A program made the translations under genes and the position numbers. This document shows, piece by piece, positions 36,855 through 48,026 of a stretch of DNA of 64,000 bases. The stretch is from Primula veris. Lineage: Eukaryota > Streptophyta > Magnoliopsida > Ericales > Primulaceae. The stretch lies in NCBI GenBank assembly GCA_963682055.1, contig OY821741.1, positions 3,045,501-3,109,500 on the forward strand. The letters are read 5' to 3'. A model generated the notes under the pieces. It was not told where the DNA came from. It did no database searches and saw only the letters and a program-made list of their open reading frames with translations. Numbering within the stretch: position 1 is the first letter of the stretch; every line of letters starts with the position of its first letter.

Positions 36855-37280
36855 TTAAAAAAAAAAACTATAGAGAAAATCATCCCGAATTAACGCGATT
36901 TTACGTACAGAATGAGAAGGTTCGTCTGCTTGACAACTTCTGCAAGACCCAAACGATCTATATATATTTTCACCGAGAGATAGGTTTTTGGTCTCGCGAT
37001 TTCTTGGCGTTTTGTTCTTATTCTCTTCGTTTCTTTTCTCGGCACCCTTGTCACAACCTTCACTACGATAATTTCCGTCTTTCCAGCTGGCGTGGCATAG
37101 CCTTTTCGATTTACTTCCATCGTATGGGACTGAACTTCTAAACTCGAATTCAGCGTTTTGTTCATTTATACGAGGCGAATTTACTTTATCGACCCCGAGC
37201 TTTGGACTCTGGTCAGTAACGCATACAAACTCCGCGAAAGAATCGCTGGAACACATTTCGATAATCACTTTATTTGCCAT
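36855..37280 (-). CDS. Hypothetical 141-residue open frame
   Basis: This minus-strand frame starts with ATG in a favourable AAAATGG context, about 50 bases downstream of a TATATAAGG element (about 37330-37338). It encodes a polar protein rich in Lys, Arg, Asn and Ser (MANKVIIEMCSSDSFAEF at the start; a basic KRNEENKNK stretch mid-way). Its GC content is above that of the flanks. There is no domain I recognise, no signal peptide and no membrane segment, and a basic overlapping frame also exists. It may be a lineage-specific gene, the first exon of something longer, or chance. I assign no function. Confidence 0.3.
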   Translation of the reverse strand: MANKVIIEMCSSDSFAEFVCVTDQSPKLGVDKVNSPRINEQNAEFEFRSSVPYDGSKSKRLCHASWKDGNYRSEGCDKGAEKRNEENKNKTPRNRETKNLSLGENIYRSFGSCRSCQADEPSHSVRKIALIRDDFLYSFFF

Positions 37281-38479
37281 TTTGAATTAAATTTGGCATT
37301 AATTAATCTTGGTGTTGAAAAAACAAGGCCTTATATATGGAAATGATTTTGTATGCAAGTAAATGAATTTTCTGTTCGTTGTTTTCGCTAGTTGAAATGG
37401 CCGGTTAATGAGACGATACAATATCTTGGAAAAATTCGACATGTGGAGTTCCTTTTTAAATCTTGACTAGTTCTTTTTTATTATCTTTTTAATGTAACTG
37501 TATAAAAATAATTTGTCTTTCTCATTAGGGTTTTTTTTGGTTTTCCAGTGGCCGTCCTAATATATATAGTTTTTGCGGAGGAAACAATGGTTGTAAAGCC
37601 GTAATCGGAGGCTTATTTGTTTGTTGTTTTCTATTCTTTTCAGCTTTCAAGTAGATAAGTTGTTCATTTCATTATCAGTGATAAATATTATTTTGTAACA
37701 TCTAAATTGTTACGGTGATCTACATGATTGAAACTATACTCGCGTGGACACAACGTTATTTCCGAAACGTACAGAAATATCCGAGTGCATAATTGCATAC
37801 ACTCATATCAATAGATTGCGAGAAGAATATACAAAACTACAAAGTGATAAATTGTTATAGACTAATTTGGTTCAAAGTAAAACTGGAATGATATTCAACT
37901 TCATGTAATTTGTGATACAAATCATAATTCAAAAGTATGTAAAAGAAAGGTTGTCTAACTATTTACAGTTTTTGCCTGTGAAAGTAAATTTTTCATTCTG
38001 TATGCAAAACACTACATTTGGTTAGTAAAAGTATTAAGATTTGTAGAAACCTTTGGAGGAAACACTAAGTTTATATTTTCAACACTCCCCCTCCAATTTA
38101 TTTAGTCACTCCGAACACTTTTGTCGATCTTTTGAAATCTTCGTTCATGCGACAATAAGACCAAACAAAGTTTAATAAACGAGACAAGATTGCAACCGCT
38201 ACTCAAACTAATTAAGTTTTAGAAAGAGTGTTGGAATTTTAAACTTGGTTTGGTCTTAAAAGTCGATTTATAGTTAGTACAAACTCGTTTTGCATCTAAT
38301 GTGTTTAAAATTTGGCCATCTAATCGGTCCTCAATGTTTCCTGATATTATTAATTACCCACCTATTTTACCAAATCGTTTTTCACAGCCCATCTGATAAA
38401 ATAACAACAAAAAAAACTTAAAAAGGGTTTGAAGAAATAGAGATAGTTGCATAATATAACTAATTTTGATGGAATTAAA
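37281..38479. other. Intergenic, no gene seen
   Basis: AT-rich sequence without long open frames or clear repeats. Confidence 0.5.
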
Positions 38480-39154
38480 CCACCGATCCTCAAAACGTTC
38501 ACTCACAGCCACAATTGCGGCAGCTCATTTAAGCTCCAACCATACCATATACCATACAATTAGCGGCACTAGACGAGAGAATAATTAATTAGCCAGTCCT
38601 CCAAGTTTCTAAAAATTAGACAAATGAGAAAACTGTATCAGGTTAGGTAATCTCGCAGAAAATATATAAAAAAAAACAGAAATTGAAAAGAATTGAAGAA
38701 ATAGAGCTAATTGCATAAATTTCATAACTAGCGAACTAAAAAGATATATATACAAAAACATCTCAGTCAACATACATGGCTCATTACCACTAACATTTAA
38801 CTAATTAACTAAGTAGTCCTCCTAGTTTCTAAACACTACAAATCACCCCACCATAGCTCAAAACTTTCACTCACAGCCACACGCGCCTCATTCAAGTAAA
38901 ACTCCAAATAGTACCATCCGACCGACGTAACATGAAAAACTAATTAGCTAACAAGTCCTCCAAGGTTCTAAACATTACAAATAAACCCACCATTTCTCTA
39001 AACATTACAAATAAGCCTACCATTCTGCCAACCATTGTACCATACCACTTACGTAACACGAGAAACTAATTAACTAACCGGTCCTCCAAGTTTCAAAACC
39101 TTACAAATCACCCCACCGTTTCTCAAAACATTACAAATCACCCCAAAAATCCTC
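38480..39154 (-). repeat. Relic tandem copies of the ERF gene 3' end
   Basis: Downstream of the ERF stop, two diverged copies of its last codons and 3' flank recur: near 38497-38530, where one minus-strand frame still reads LNELPQLWL and stop, and near 38860-38900 (LNEARV frame). The intact gene ends LNEPPPVWL and stop. Between them are repeated 'cagtcctccaagtttctaaa' and 'acaaatcaccccacca' blocks (38590, 38810, 38950, 39080). The AP2 domain is not repeated. Confidence 0.6.
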
Positions 39155-39628
39155 TCACAACCACACCGGCGGAGGCTCATTCAAGTCGATACCCAGTCCC
39201 CTCCTCCCACTACCCGATCCCCCCGCCTGCGCCTCACCTCCACCATTTCCCACATTCACAACCCCGCTCTGAAGAAACTCAAGAAACCTTCCAGGAGGCG
39301 GCACCCAACACCTACTACGGTGATCCACAACAGCATTACCAACAACATTGTTACCAGCATTGTTGTTGTAGTTAGCATTAGCAACGGTGGTGAGGCGAAG
39401 GGCGGTAGAGGGAGGAGGAGGGAGGGGGAAGTTGGTCTTGGCCTTGGAGCCTCGTAACGACCTAGCAGCTGCGTCGTAGGCGTAGGCAGCATCCTCGGGG
39501 GTGTCGAATGTGCCTAACCAGACGTGGGTTTTCTTCCACGGGTCGCGTATCTCCGCTGCGTATCGGCCCCAAGGACGCTTACGGACTCCCCTATAGTGGG
39601 CCCCCTCACGGCTGCTGCTTGAAGCCAT
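39155..39628 (-). CDS. AP2/ERF transcription factor with EAR-like C-terminus
   Basis: Single-exon minus-strand gene of 157 residues with a clear ATG and stop. One AP2 domain spans residues about 11-69 ([46 protein letters not shown]). The Ala and Asp at the ERF-type positions (YAAEIRD, WLGTFD context) indicate ERF rather than DREB binding preference, that is, GCC-box DNA. A low-complexity Asn/Gly/Ala region follows, then a C-terminal [11 protein letters not shown], a DLNxxP-type EAR repression motif. This layout fits small group VIII ERF repressors, but I do not assign a specific orthologue. GC content is much higher than the flanks, as in many intronless plant transcription factor genes. The second segmental duplication starts about 145 bases upstream of the ATG, so little original promoter remains. 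Intact. Confidence 0.9.
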   Translation of the reverse strand: MASSSSREGAHYRGVRKRPWGRYAAEIRDPWKKTHVWLGTFDTPEDAAYAYDAAARSLRGSKAKTNFPLPPPPSTALRLTTVANANYNNNAGNNVVGNAVVDHRSRCWVPPPGRFLEFLQSGVVNVGNGGGEAQAGGSGSGRRGLGIDLNEPPPVWL

Positions 39629-41032
39629 TGTAGCTATATATATAATATATTGTTTTATATATATATTTAATTATATATATGTAATGTATGTATAGAGTGA
39701 GAGTGAGAGTGAGGTAGGGTTAGGGGTATATATATATATAATATAAATAATATATAATATATAAATAATAGACTAAGTTGGCAATTCTTGCTAATATATA
39801 GAAATTGTTTCTTATCGCCGAGTTTTCAACCAAAAAACTTACCATCTCAAGTAGGTAGGTGTATATACATGGACCGGTAACGTATATATTTATTTTTTCC
39901 CCCCAAATGCAGTAACTAAGTAAATGAATGATTGGTGTGTGCGGTCACGACTGCGATTAGGGTATTTGGTTGGTCTGGCTCAACTCTTTCTACATTAAGC
40001 TAAGGCATAAGGTTTTTTGTTTTTTGTCTTTCTGATATTTGGAACCTGGATCTTAAAGCAAACAACCTGGTTTTTCTCATTCCATCTTGTTTAAAAGCTT
40101 ATACTAGTAACTGATGATCAAAATGCTAGTTATAATATTAAAAAGCTAAACCTAAGTGGAGCTTAAAGGCTTCGACTAAACAAGGCACTTTTCTGCATAA
40201 TGTATTTTGAATTAACAATTGTAATTCGTTTTCTTTTGCTTCTTTCGTTTCTGATAATAAAATTGTCGGGTCACCAATTAAAAATGTAAAACAGTCATTA
40301 ACACTACATAACTTGTGAATATAAAAGATGTCATTTGTAGGAAATTACCCCTCATAAAATCTCTAAAGAGAGTGCAAGAGTAGCTACCCCTCAGAATTAT
40401 TCTACCTGAAAGAGTGTAAAAAGGAACAAAGTGAATATCATAAAATGTACAGTACAAAGAGTATAAATGGCTGAGGAAAATAAAAGAAGGATCTTGATCA
40501 CTGGAAGTTTACGAAAAATTATACAAAAAATAAGTAACCAAACCAATAAGCACAACCAGATTAATAATCAAATATAAGTGATTTTAATCATGACAAACAG
40601 AAGAAACATTGATGCTTCAGTTTTAATAATCAAATAGAAAATGTTGACACCAATTAGCTAGGGAAGAAGTACTGATTGATGAATGAATGGGCTAAAGTTA
40701 TTTAAGATAATAAAATTCTCCATATCAAGCATATGCAATTAATTTACTATGGGAATTCGGACTTGCCTAGTAAGAAAGCTAAAAAAAAATGATCACGTAA
40801 AATCAAACCGTAAAGCATCCACATAACTATGATAACAAGCACACATAAGAAAAATGAAAACCGTATAAAGCAATAAAGTAAATGTTATATCAAAAGAGTA
40901 TTTATGTAAACGTATGAGGAAACCAAAGACAACCCTTCACTCGAAGTTTGCAAAAAATTATACCAAAATAGCAAGCGCAATTTGAATAACACGTGCATGC
41001 ATTACTAAAAGTTTAAGGGAAGAGAAAATACT

Positions 41033-43812
41033 GTTTTATCTGGTAAATCACTTATTCGCTTATCAAAAAAAGCATCTTGTACGTTGATCATCGGTAACCA
41101 TAATATTGAATGGGGTTCGCCAAAGGCTGCTTCATAGCATCTTCAAGAGATCTCATCATGGCCTCAACTTCAACTACAGAGGCAAACAAACTAGTTAATC
41201 ATGTTGGCAGAAAAAAAAAAAAAACACCCACGTTTTTAAAGCAAAACAAATATCAGAAATTTCTCGTGTTCATCTTCCTGTTATAATAGTACTTGTAACC
41301 CATTTCAAATCTCTAATAATGGGTTGAATCAACTCTACCTGTTGTAATGTTATTGGTAAGGTAAAGACTTGTATGATGTTACGAGCATGCAATGTGTATC
41401 TTCTACGAGCATGCAATGTGTATCTCCTATGCATTGACCTAATATATATAACTACTCGCTGGGCTCGCCTTAACTAACTAGTTCAGCCATAGGGCATATC
41501 CGGTAAGAAGCAAGTATTAAAGGGTTTCAGAAAGCAGTGTTTTAGGTATTGATATTTTCCGATCAGCTTTAAAGAAAGGCTAAAGATGAGAAAACAATTA
41601 ATATACATTCAATGCAGCTTGAAGCCTTTTTGTTAGAGCAGCTTCGCTAAGTTTATTTATTGATAATTGACGTTCCTTATCAGAGTGTTCGCCACCAATG
41701 TACAAAATCTCCTGCCCTCGGTCCCAATGAAATTTTCTCCTTAACCGTTTGATAATAAACTTCAAGGGGTCAATAAATTGGCTAAAAATTAAAACCCTTT
41801 CTTTATTTGCCACGCTGAGTCTTATCGGTTCTACTAAGAATTTGGTTTTGGATCAAACTTTATCCGTTCTAACTCATCCCTGGGAATTATGGGAGTTTCT
41901 TTTTCAGATGAATAGTCAAAGGAAAACAAGGCAGGTGAACAGCTATTAAGACACTGATATTAGCCAACTCCTCAAATAATTGATAACTAATCCCCAAAAC
42001 ACTTTTCTCAGTTTTCCACGAGAACAACTTAACCAAGCGAGTAAAGTCTAGATCCTGTCCTTCACCAATTTTTGTTGTTGTAGATTAACAGCTAATTTAC
42101 TTTCTTGGCCAGAATATTCAGTGCTGTTAAGATTATGAAAGGGTATACCTAGTTATGTTCCATTTTCTAAACTCTTCTTCCCAAGTTAGTAACATGCTAC
42201 AAGGAGCAAGTGGCCGACAATCTGGATTTAGTTGGATATATGTTTTTAAAAACATAATTGTGAGACGAGTTTTGCCTGTTCCAGGAGCGTGTGAAATTAT
42301 ACACCCACTTCCAACACCATCGGAAATAGATTGTTTTGCTTTCTCAACAAAAATGCTACCAGCAATATTTTTCCAAATGAATTCAAACCCTTCAATTTGA
42401 TGTGCGTACATGCCATTCATTATACCTGGAACAAGGTTCCAAACTGTTCCTTCAACTGGCACATTGTGTTTCAAAGAAGGTAAATTTGTGGCAGTGAATT
42501 CTTCAATCGGAATTGTATTGAAATTGCAATAATCCATCCTGTCTTTACTCGGTGCTCATCTTGCGCCATATACCCCCCTGTAGCAAAAACAAAATACGGT
42601 TAAAACAGATCATTAAGGTCAGGTAGTTGCATTCTGTGTATAGTTTTACGTTCAAAAAGGGTTAGTGATCAGTTTTCCTTGTATATAAAATTTATAGTTT
42701 ATTAGTTTGTGACGAATCAAATCAAATTGCAAAGCATCCTTTAATGATAATAAGCCCAAACTAAGTAATAAGAAAGAGAGTAAAAAGGAATAAAGCGAAT
42801 ATCATACATAAAGAGTATATGACCGATCGAGGAAACTAAGGCACTTGATTATTGGAAGTTAACGAAAGATTATACCAAACCAATAAGCACATCCGGAGGA
42901 TCCACTAAAGGAGTTAATCTAGATGACGATACTATCAAGTAACCACTATACCAGCAATTTCCAATATTATCTAACACATCCATTTGCTAAATTATTTCTG
43001 TTCCAAGTAACTACATGCATACAGAGTAATGCAGCACAAACATAAGAAAAAACGACGTATCAGTTTTAATATCGATAATGCTGACACCGATTAGGGAAGA
43101 AGTACAGATTAGTGAATGAATCGGCTACAGTTATTCAAGATTATAATGATTGCTACCCTTCTGAATAATAAGGATATATATACCAAGTTGAGACTACAGA
43201 TATCTGCTTGTCGAGATTGAAAAAAATTCTTTAAATCAAGCATATCCAATTAATTTAATTTGGGAGTTCAGACATGCCTAGTAAGAAAACTAGAAAAATA
43301 ATAGCCACGTAATCAAATTAAATCGCAAAACATCCTCATTACCATGATAGCAAGCACACGTTAAGAAAACTGAAGAGAGTTAACAGCAATAAAGTGAGTA
43401 TCATATATATGTAAATGAATGGGGAAACCAAAGACATGTACCCTTGATCGGAAGTTTACATAGCATTTAACCAAAATGCAAGCGCAATTTGAACTACACA
43501 TGCATGCATTATTAAAAAATTTAAAGAATTAATTGATGAAAGAAAAAAATTGACAAGTCTGTTTAGTAATTACTCTTTCGACCAAAAAGAAATGTGATGT
43601 GAAGGTCCCTAAAAAAAACTGATAAGAAGAGGAGACAAGGTTTTGTTGGATAGTATGGGAAGATAAGCCTTAATAAGACATTAATTTGAGAAAAGAGAAA
43701 GTACCGCTTATCTGGTAAATCACTTATTCGCTTAAAAATGCGCATCTTGTTGATCACCGGCTTCATCTTCTTCATCTTTATCTCCTGCCTCTTCAGCACC
43801 AACAACGTTCAT
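41033..43812 (-). pseudogene. CLASSY-like SNF2 ATPase pseudogene, copy 2
   Basis: Same gene relic as at 29834-33080. The frame 42537-42133 is better preserved than in copy 1: IPIEEFTATNLPSLKHN, WNLVPGIMNGMYAHQIEG and the intact Walker A motif APGTGKT, followed by PCSMLLTWEEEFRKW. It then meets the same frame break after RKWNI as copy 1. The 534-bp deletion removes the DEGH box and the following motif region. The helicase-C entry RVLIFSQFIDPLKFII remains at 41813-41598. Two codons are also missing before PCSML (RPLAPC versus RPLIIAPC). It cannot encode an active remodeller. Confidence 0.75.
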
Positions 43813-43903
43813 CTTTATAGTTAAAACTGTCACGTTTAACATCTTTCAGACAACACGTAAAGACTCCAACTACATAACCAGCTAACCTGTGTTTATTATA
43901 AAA

Positions 43904-44261
43904 CTAGTAATAGTTGCCCACGCGTTGCGTGTGCGATACGTAGTGATATAGATATGATTCTGACAAATAAACTTAATATTTTTTAAAAAATTTAAATATC
44001 GAATGATTAAATATAATTAACTAACAATCGTATATAAAGACTAACATAATGTTTTACTCTTATAAAAAATACATAACGATTTTGTTTGGAATATAAATGT
44101 GTGGAAAATAATATTTTTTTAAAGTTATTTATGTATTTGAATTGAGTGATGACATTTAAGAATAATTACAATATTAGAGTGAGGGTATTTTTTGGAAAAT
44201 TTGGGCAAAATTTGGCAGCCTCAAAATGCTTGAGTTGGCTTATATTAATAGTATGATATGA
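43904..44261 (-). mobile_element. Non-autonomous Helitron-like element, 358 bp
   Basis: Read on the minus strand, it starts TCATATCATAC and ends with CTAG, 11 bases after a short hairpin (CACGC, loop, GCGTG; plus-strand positions about 43918-43932). It sits between A (43903) and T (44262). Copy 1 of the duplicated segment has the uninterrupted site AAAA|TAGG at 33171/33172. TC start, hairpin, CTRR end and A|T target without target duplication are the defining Helitron features. It has no coding capacity. Confidence 0.85.
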
Positions 44262-44870
44262 TAGGAGTAAGCAAGAAAAAAAAGAAAAAAGCGACGAATG
44301 TGCGCATTATCTTAGCCAATTATCACTACAACCTTGTTTTGTTGTTTAATGAAATGCTTACCTTCCAAAACAAAAACAGGTCTTTTCGTGGAGAAAAGTA
44401 ACCTATTTAATTAAAGCTAGAGGTACAGTTATTTCAAACAAATGAAAATTAAAATTTAATAAAAGATGACAGTTTTTGTTTTTATTTTTAAATCTTGAGT
44501 TGAATATATTTCCCAAGACACATAAAAATATATATATTAAAATAGGAAATAATAAAAAGTTGAAAACCTAATTTGAGTCCTAACCTAGAGGTTTTCCTTT
44601 TTCTTTTTTCCAAATAAAGATCTGCTAGCTTGTTTATTTATTTATTCATTAAAATTTCAATTCGGAAAATTAAAGAAAATATTTTACCATCCTTATTTGG
44701 CTTCAAATGGGAAAAAAAGAGCAGTTCAACTAATCAATAAGAATTAAGAAAACATATAAATTTAAAAAGTCCTAACCTCAGAGAATAATGAATGAAGATG
44801 CAGCAACCCTAATTATAATAGTAAAATATAAGTTTTTTTTTATATATAGTAAGTTATAAAAAAATTAGGG

Positions 44871-45530
44871 TTATGAAAAAATAGAGGAGAAAGCACTGTT
44901 TAAATATATATATAGGGGGAAAGGATGAATATTAAAAGCTGATCATGACATCACATGTTTTTTTTTTTCATTCAGTCACATATCCAAGTTACTTGAATAT
45001 TTTAATTTTAAGAAAACAAACGTGGAATATTAATTACTCAAAGCCAAACAATATTTATATTAATTTTAATAAACAATTCATATGTATTCTTAGGTTATCA
45101 CATAGGGAAGCACAGAAATTTTCAAGACTTATATGTGAAATAATGAGAAGCGGAAAGCTTTATGATTTTACCAAATATGGAAATGCTTTCGTTTTCTTAC
45201 TCGAGTCAAAATGTAAGGGTCTTATTCATTTATATGAAAAAAATGAGGGTTATTAAAAAATAGAGGAGAAAGCATTTGTTATAATATATAGTGGAAAAGG
45301 ATAAAGATTAAAGGTTGATGATATCGCATGTTTTTTATTCAGTCACTTGATTTCTATTTTAATTTAGAAAACAAACGTGGAATATATTTATTACTCAAAG
45401 ACAAACAATTATATTAATTTTAATGAACAATTATAATTTTTTATTTGGAAGTTAATGAACAATTATATTAATTTTAATAAACAATTAATATATATTCTTA
45501 GGTTATCACGGAAACGCAGAAAATGTTGAA
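44871..45530. repeat. Imperfect tandem duplication, about 0.3-0.38 kb units
   Basis: Units about 44871-45110 and 45250-45520 share AAATAGAGGAGAAAGCA, AAACAAACGTGGAATAT, AATTATATTAATTTTAAT-like blocks and TATTCTTAGGTTATCAC. The open frame at 44945-45256 lies across them and has no recognisable domain. Confidence 0.7.
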
Positions 45531-45730
45531 ATTATTAACTGTTTAAAGATTTATAGCATGACACCTTTACTTTGAAAGAAATGTTATGACCAGCTATAAA
45601 TAAAACCAAATATACATTGTTTGCCGGCTATGCGTAGTCATTAACCCTAACATAAATTGATTTTAGTGTTTGTATACCAATAATTATCCTCGCCCTCGTA
45701 TATATATTCATCACATAAATATTACAGTAT

Positions 45731-46188
45731 TACAAAAGCGTTTATGGGAGCACTGTCCCTGTGCTTGACGGAGAAAAATTGTTCATGAGATTATTGGTAT
45801 GGTTAAAAACTATTTATCAGAAAAGCTACTCAATGACGATATCGAATTTACTCATTGAGACTAACTTATTTAATCTTAACGTGGGCTTTCACGTGCATCA
45901 ATTTTGAATATAAAAAATAAATTAAGATTTGTTAATATTTGGAATTTCAGTACGACATAGTAATTGATATATTATATATTTGTGTCAAAAATATGTAGGT
46001 TGATCATTCGATCGGGGAGAGTTTTTCTCAAGGAGGAAGAACAGTGATCACATCGCGAATTTATCCAACACATGTTACAAATGGCATTTCTCAAGTTCTC
46101 TTATTTAATAATGCTAGGGGAGTGACCGTGACAGCATCGGTGAAAATATGGGAAAATGAAATCCGCAGTTATCAAGCAATTTCCCATG
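45731..46188 (+). pseudogene. GH32 3'-end fragment (exons 6-7 with intron)
   Basis: A DNA-level copy of the 3' end of the local GH32 gene: part of exon 6 (45731-45796, YKSVYGSTVPVLDGEK), the intervening intron (45797-45998, closely matching 26423-26630) and most of exon 7 (from 45999, [20 protein letters not shown] through VKIW). A one-base insertion after VKIW shifts the frame, and the last residues of the gene are missing. Conserved SIVESFAQ is changed to SIGESFSQ. Retention of the intron shows it did not arise by retrotransposition of mRNA. At about 46188 it abuts an eIF3m fragment with no spacer. Confidence 0.85.
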
Positions 46189-46775
46189 TGTTCGATTCAT
46201 CTGATCCATCTTACAATCAACAACTTTTGTCTTGATTGCTTTAACCACCCACATCTCCACGACTTCATCGTCCTCAATCTGAAGAACATCCCTGATCAAT
46301 GCATAGGAAATTTGGCCAACTCCAGCAGAGGCAAGGTCCACTAATGACATCAACCTCATTTTTGCTACACAGTCTTCATGGGCAAGACCATTCTTGTTCA
46401 GTAAATCAGGATCGGCTGCAATGAAATCTAAGTTTGTAGTCAGCCTCTGAGTCAAGAATATCTTCAAAAGGTGATATATAGAGATGCATATTCATCGTCA
46501 TTCTCCAATTGTGCCACAGCAGGCATGTTCAGCAAATCACACTGAAACATATCAGGAGTCTTCACAAATTCAACTATAGAGCGAACAGCTTCTTCTCTAG
46601 CTTCATTCAAATTTGCATCTTCCGCAGAAAAAGTGGCCAAATACTTGGTCAGAAACTTAAAGGAATCCTTCGCACTTTTATTTTCTCTTAATATATTAGA
46701 AACCGTATGGAAGAGTCTCCTCTGATCTTCAATCTCGATATTCCACTCTTTCAAAAAATTATCACATAATCCGTA
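46189..46775 (-). pseudogene. eIF3 subunit m fragment, intronless and frameshifted
   Basis: Minus-strand coding reads FLKEWNIEIEDQRRLF, SAKDSFKFLTKYLATFSAED, EEAVRSIVEFVKTPDMFQCD and NMPAVAQLENDDEYASLY; then, after a frame change near 46466, LLKIFLTQRL, HEDCVAKMRLMSLVDLAS and VDCKMDQMN. This is the central PCI-domain part of translation initiation factor eIF3m. About 190 codons run without introns, whereas the plant gene has many exons as far as I recall, which suggests a cDNA-derived (processed) copy. It ends at DQMN exactly where GH32 exon 7 sequence begins. A dead fragment. Confidence 0.8.
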
Positions 46776-47600
46776 ACTTGATTAGTCAAATCCCTCTATC
46801 CTGGTACCTATATTTTTCCAAAATTGGTAAACGGTACCTTTTCCCCGCTAGTTGATGAATTTGTGCTACTTTTTTTGGGTACATCGGAAATTCAAAACGA
46901 AGTGTATTCTATATATCTGATAGTACTATGTTTCAGTATGAATTCGTTGCCTAGAGACTAGAGTTTCTTGTATTTCTGGTTGTTCATCTTTGTTCACGTA
47001 TTAAAAGAGAACAATGATGTGAAAAGAGAAAGAGACCTCTTTCATAGTTTTCACCGGTGTCTGTTTGCTCTCTCACCAAAATATGTCAGTGTTATTTATC
47101 ATAACGCTCTCTTTCACCAAATTATATTAATGTCATGGTCTGAAGATGGCAGTTTGATTGTCACATAGTCTATAGTTATCTTTGTGCGTATTTTTTTCCT
47201 GAGTAAAACACGAATATCTGGATACACCATTTCACAAGTTGAAACTTTGGAAGTCTTCATCGGTTGCTCATATATCCGAAGCAAACATAACATTACACAA
47301 AGCGGAATCATTCAGATACTTGGTCGTAAATTGTACTCAGATACCTGGTCTTGATTTTAGGTGTTTTTGGAGTACTTGCAAATCACATTTGAACATATGC
47401 TTTTCTGCACTTATGGAAATAAGAAAATTGAGTTGTCTTCTACCTATGTTTTCATTTCGTTTACTTGACACACTGTTTAATACACTTTTCGTGATTCAAT
47501 TCTAAATCAGTAACTGGAAAATGATCAGTTGGACCAAATGGAAAACTTACCTTATAGTTGTAATTTCGAACATTCAGATGTGTGATATATTTAATAGTAG
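46776..47600. other. Intergenic, no gene seen
   Basis: AT-rich. Open frames on both strands (46968-47505) show no domain I recognise. It could contain decayed upstream exons of the CCDC93-like gene, but I cannot support any. Confidence 0.35.
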
Positions 47601-47609
47601 TATCAACCA

Positions 47610-47790
47610 GTGTTCTACAAGTCGGATTAGTAGGGGGCTAGTCGTTAGTCGTTCCCCATCCGACTCGGCTAATACTAGTCGGACTAGATTAGTCGGTGGA
47701 GAAGTCAACGGCGGTCAACGCATCGATTAGTCGGCGATTAGTCGGATAAAACTTAGTCGGTGAATAATTAGATTAGTCGGCGATTAACTA
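47610..47790. repeat. AGTCGG-rich low-complexity repeat
   Basis: At least ten irregular copies of AGTCGG or TTAGTCGG, often spaced 10-20 bases apart. This kind of interspersed short-word repeat is common in plant non-coding DNA. No coding sense. Confidence 0.7.
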
Positions 47791-48026
47791 TTACTTAAAT
47801 CAAATACTATGTTTAAGAAAATATAGTTAAATATTGCTTTTTATTTTACTAGGCCATTGGTATAGTAGCTCAAAAAGCTATCTGGATTAGCATCATCGCT
47901 TTGGAACTTAGAGGTTCCATGAGAATTAAATATTAAATTTTAACCGACTGTCTGAATATGATTTTTTTTCATACTTGCAACATGGTTTTAGATTGCATTT
48001 GAAATTGATTTATCTTTATTGTACTC

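Larger units (their letters stand above)
39774..44656. repeat. Segmental duplication, copy 2 (about 4.88 kb)
   Basis: Second copy of 28775-33566, in direct orientation. Private changes: a 534-bp deletion (junction at 41945-41950), a deletion of about 70 bp near 42942, about 120 bp near 41346-41464 that include two adjacent TACGAGCATGCAATGTGTAT units, and a 358-bp Helitron-like insertion at 43904-44261. Its left edge lies in the ERF promoter region. Confidence 0.9.

Noticed and set aside
39256..39492. Second frame inside the ERF gene
   Set aside because: It is a GC-rich shadow of the ERF coding sequence on the same strand, with no homology of its own.
26631..46188. Idea that the GH32 tail at 45.7 kb is part of the same duplication as the CLASSY segment
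   Set aside because: Order is GH32, segment 1, ERF, segment 2, GH32 tail, and the tail lies outside the duplicated borders, so it needs a separate event.
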